Notes under the pieces: generated by a model | Told to the model about the DNA's origin: nothing | The model's input: the letters and a program-made list of their open reading frames with translations, nothing else | The model's database searches: none | Program-made: the position numbers and the translations under genes | Source of the DNA: Rhizobium sp. SL86 | Lineage (GTDB): Bacteria; Pseudomonadota; Alphaproteobacteria; Rhizobiales; Rhizobiaceae | Reading direction: 5' to 3' | DNA: 64,000 nucleotides | NCBI RefSeq assembly: GCF_026672545.1 | Contig: NZ_JAPPRJ010000006.1 | Coordinates: forward strand, 62,001-126,000 | Shown here: positions 62,847 to 64,000 of the stretch, piece after piece | Layout of the letters: each line of letters begins with the position of its first letter | Position numbering within the stretch: the first letter of the stretch is position 1

Positions 62847-64000
62847 ATGAAAATCTCGCTGATAATTGGAATAGGAACAGCCATCGCAGTGGGCGTCTGT
62901 AGCCTGGTGGCTGGACGGTTCATCTATCAAGATACCGTTGCATACCGCAATATAGCCACAGCAGAGCAGGCAACCCATGTTGCATTTGGTATTTTCAAGT
63001 ATTCGACCAGGATGTCGCTGGAGCGTGGCCCCACCAACGGTGCAATGGGAGCACCGCTGCCTTTGCCTGAACCTCAGAAAAAGGCGCTTGACGCCGCTCG
63101 TGCATCGACAAACGACGCGGTAGCCGCTGCAAGAAGCTCCGTAGAAGGTCTTGTTCCATTGCATGCAGAAGCGATCAGGTCATCGCTCTCGAATGCTTCC
63201 GCGCAGTTCGACGAGAGCCGGGTCAAGGCTGATCAACTGCTCGGTCGTCCGAAGGGCGATCGCAGTGGCGCCAGTGTCACCGAAGTGGTCGATGGCCTTA
63301 TTGCAGCGATTCCGCACCTCAACACTGGTCTGAACGCAACCGAGGCGATTATCGCCGAGGGCGATCCGAAGGTGCTTTCTTGGATCACGATCGGTCGCAG
63401 CGCAACGGAACTGCGGGACTATGCGGGTCAGATCGGTTCTGTTTTTACAGCTGCGCTAGCAGCAAATCGGCCGTTAAACGCTGCCGAACAGGCACGTTAT
63501 GAACGGCTGCTTGGGCGCACAGACGCCCTCCTGCAACAGATTACTCTGGCAAAAGACAAGTTGGGCGGCGATCCTGAATTGGCCGCTGCTTTTGATCAAA
63601 TTCAAGCGCGCTATCTGAGCCTTGGCCGCAACATGGCTGCTGAGATTATCGACAAGGCGCGCAATGATCAGGCCGCCAACATCAGTCCGGCTGATTTCGC
63701 CAAACTCTATGTACCGGAAATGGCCTCCATTGTCGATTTCCGCGATAGGGTCATGGAGCGTGCTTTGGACGTGTTATCCACTTCCGTTCGTGAAATGTAC
63801 GCCAATCTCTTGCTGAAGATTGGCGTTGCTGTTCTGCTTGTTTCGATGGTGTCGTCGATAGCCGTCGTGTTCCGCATGCGAGTGTCGCAACCGATCGGGC
63901 GGCTGACTGCATGTATGCGTGCTCTTGCGGACGGCGATCACCACGTCGACATCCCGGTTTCTCGCAAGCATGACGAGATTACAGAAATGACCCACGCTGT
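62847..64000 (+). CDS. Membrane sensor with HAMP domain, probably a methyl-accepting chemotaxis protein (runs off window)
   Basis: The frame is open from the ATG at 62847 to the window end, 384 residues. A first membrane helix (SLIIGIGTAIAVGVCSLVAG) is followed by a ~290-residue, largely helical periplasmic domain without recognised ligand motifs, a second membrane helix near residue 315 (LLLKIGVAVLLVSMVSSIAV) and the start of a HAMP domain (RMRVSQPIGRLTACMRALAD, DIPVSRKHDEITEM). The output domain is outside the window; methyl-accepting, GGDEF or kinase outputs are all possible, chemoreceptor being the most common for this layout in rhizobia. Confidence 0.85.
   Translation, partial: MKISLIIGIGTAIAVGVCSLVAGRFIYQDTVAYRNIATAEQATHVAFGIFKYSTRMSLERGPTNGAMGAPLPLPEPQKKALDAARASTNDAVAAARSSVEGLVPLHAEAIRSSLSNASAQFDESRVKADQLLGRPKGDRSGASVTEVVDGLIAAIPHLNTGLNATEAIIAEGDPKVLSWITIGRSATELRDYAGQIGSVFTAALAANRPLNAAEQARYERLLGRTDALLQQITLAKDKLGGDPELAAAFDQIQARYLSLGRNMAAEIIDKARNDQAANISPADFAKLYVPEMASIVDFRDRVMERALDVLSTSVREMYANLLLKIGVAVLLVSMVSSIAVVFRMRVSQPIGRLTACMRALADGDHHVDIPVSRKHDEITEMTHA

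Noticed and set aside
1-64000. CRISPR arrays, rRNA, tRNA and phage genes
   Set aside because: No regularly spaced repeats, no conserved rRNA or tRNA sequence and no phage structural genes were seen.

Overview
The window is high-GC alphaproteobacterial DNA, most likely from a rhizobial-type bacterium (Rhizobium, Agrobacterium, Allorhizobium or Sinorhizobium group). The evidence is the fragment of a DUF1612/RHE_PE00001-type protein typical of rhizobial replicons, the transposase families present, and the codon style. It looks like accessory DNA (plasmid, chromid or genomic island): at least a dozen insertion sequences and three group II intron copies or fragments break up a few functional gene blocks. 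No rRNA, tRNA, CRISPR array or replication genes were found.

Layout. 1-5.8 kb: a divergent AraC regulator (cut by the window edge) and a four-gene operon of a molybdenum oxidoreductase (frameshifted), a seven-iron ferredoxin, a ferredoxin-NADP reductase and moaA. 5.9-7.4 kb: a DUF1612 remnant and an intact Phd/PIN toxin-antitoxin pair. 7.9-12.7 kb: a damaged IS3-family element, a decapitated LacI regulator, a tadE remnant with tadG, and a PilZ gene. 12.7-23.3 kb: a stack of nested elements. An IS5 sits in an IS110/IS1111-type element, which sits in an IS3 orfB that also carries a truncated group II intron. Next come an IS3 element with perfect 27-bp ends and a full-length group II intron in its orfB, then a second, different group II intron abutting an IS5 fragment.

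23.5-47.6 kb is the biosynthetic core. On the plus strand are the permease, ATPase and membrane-fusion genes of a DevBCA/MacB-like exporter. Convergent to them, all on the minus strand, are (in transcription order) a conserved protein of unknown function, an Sfp-type phosphopantetheinyl transferase, a TolC-like outer-membrane factor, a secreted-type intradiol dioxygenase, a single-module highly reducing type I PKS (KS-AT-DH-MT-psiKR-ER-KR-ACP), a MATE exporter and a two-module NRPS (C-A-PCP-C-A-PCP-TE). The simplest reading is that the transferase activates the carrier domains, the PKS builds a reduced acyl chain, the NRPS adds two amino acids and releases the product by its thioesterase, and the two exporter systems move it out. 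The product is not identifiable from sequence alone, and this is the best candidate for an undescribed system here.

47.7-53.6 kb is another graveyard of IS fragments (IS110, IS1182, an IS701 element, IS630 pieces, IS21 istB) around a complete tadE gene; it includes a perfect 73-bp inverted repeat. 53.6-56.6 kb is a decaying hydantoin-utilisation cluster: one truncated and one intact racemase, a frameshifted hydantoinase and a dehydrogenase fragment. 56.7-62.7 kb holds an ISL3 element cleanly interrupted by an IS256 element with an 8-bp target duplication, IS66-like pieces and a damaged IS630. The last gene, from 62.85 kb, is the N-terminal part of a membrane chemoreceptor-like protein that runs off the window.
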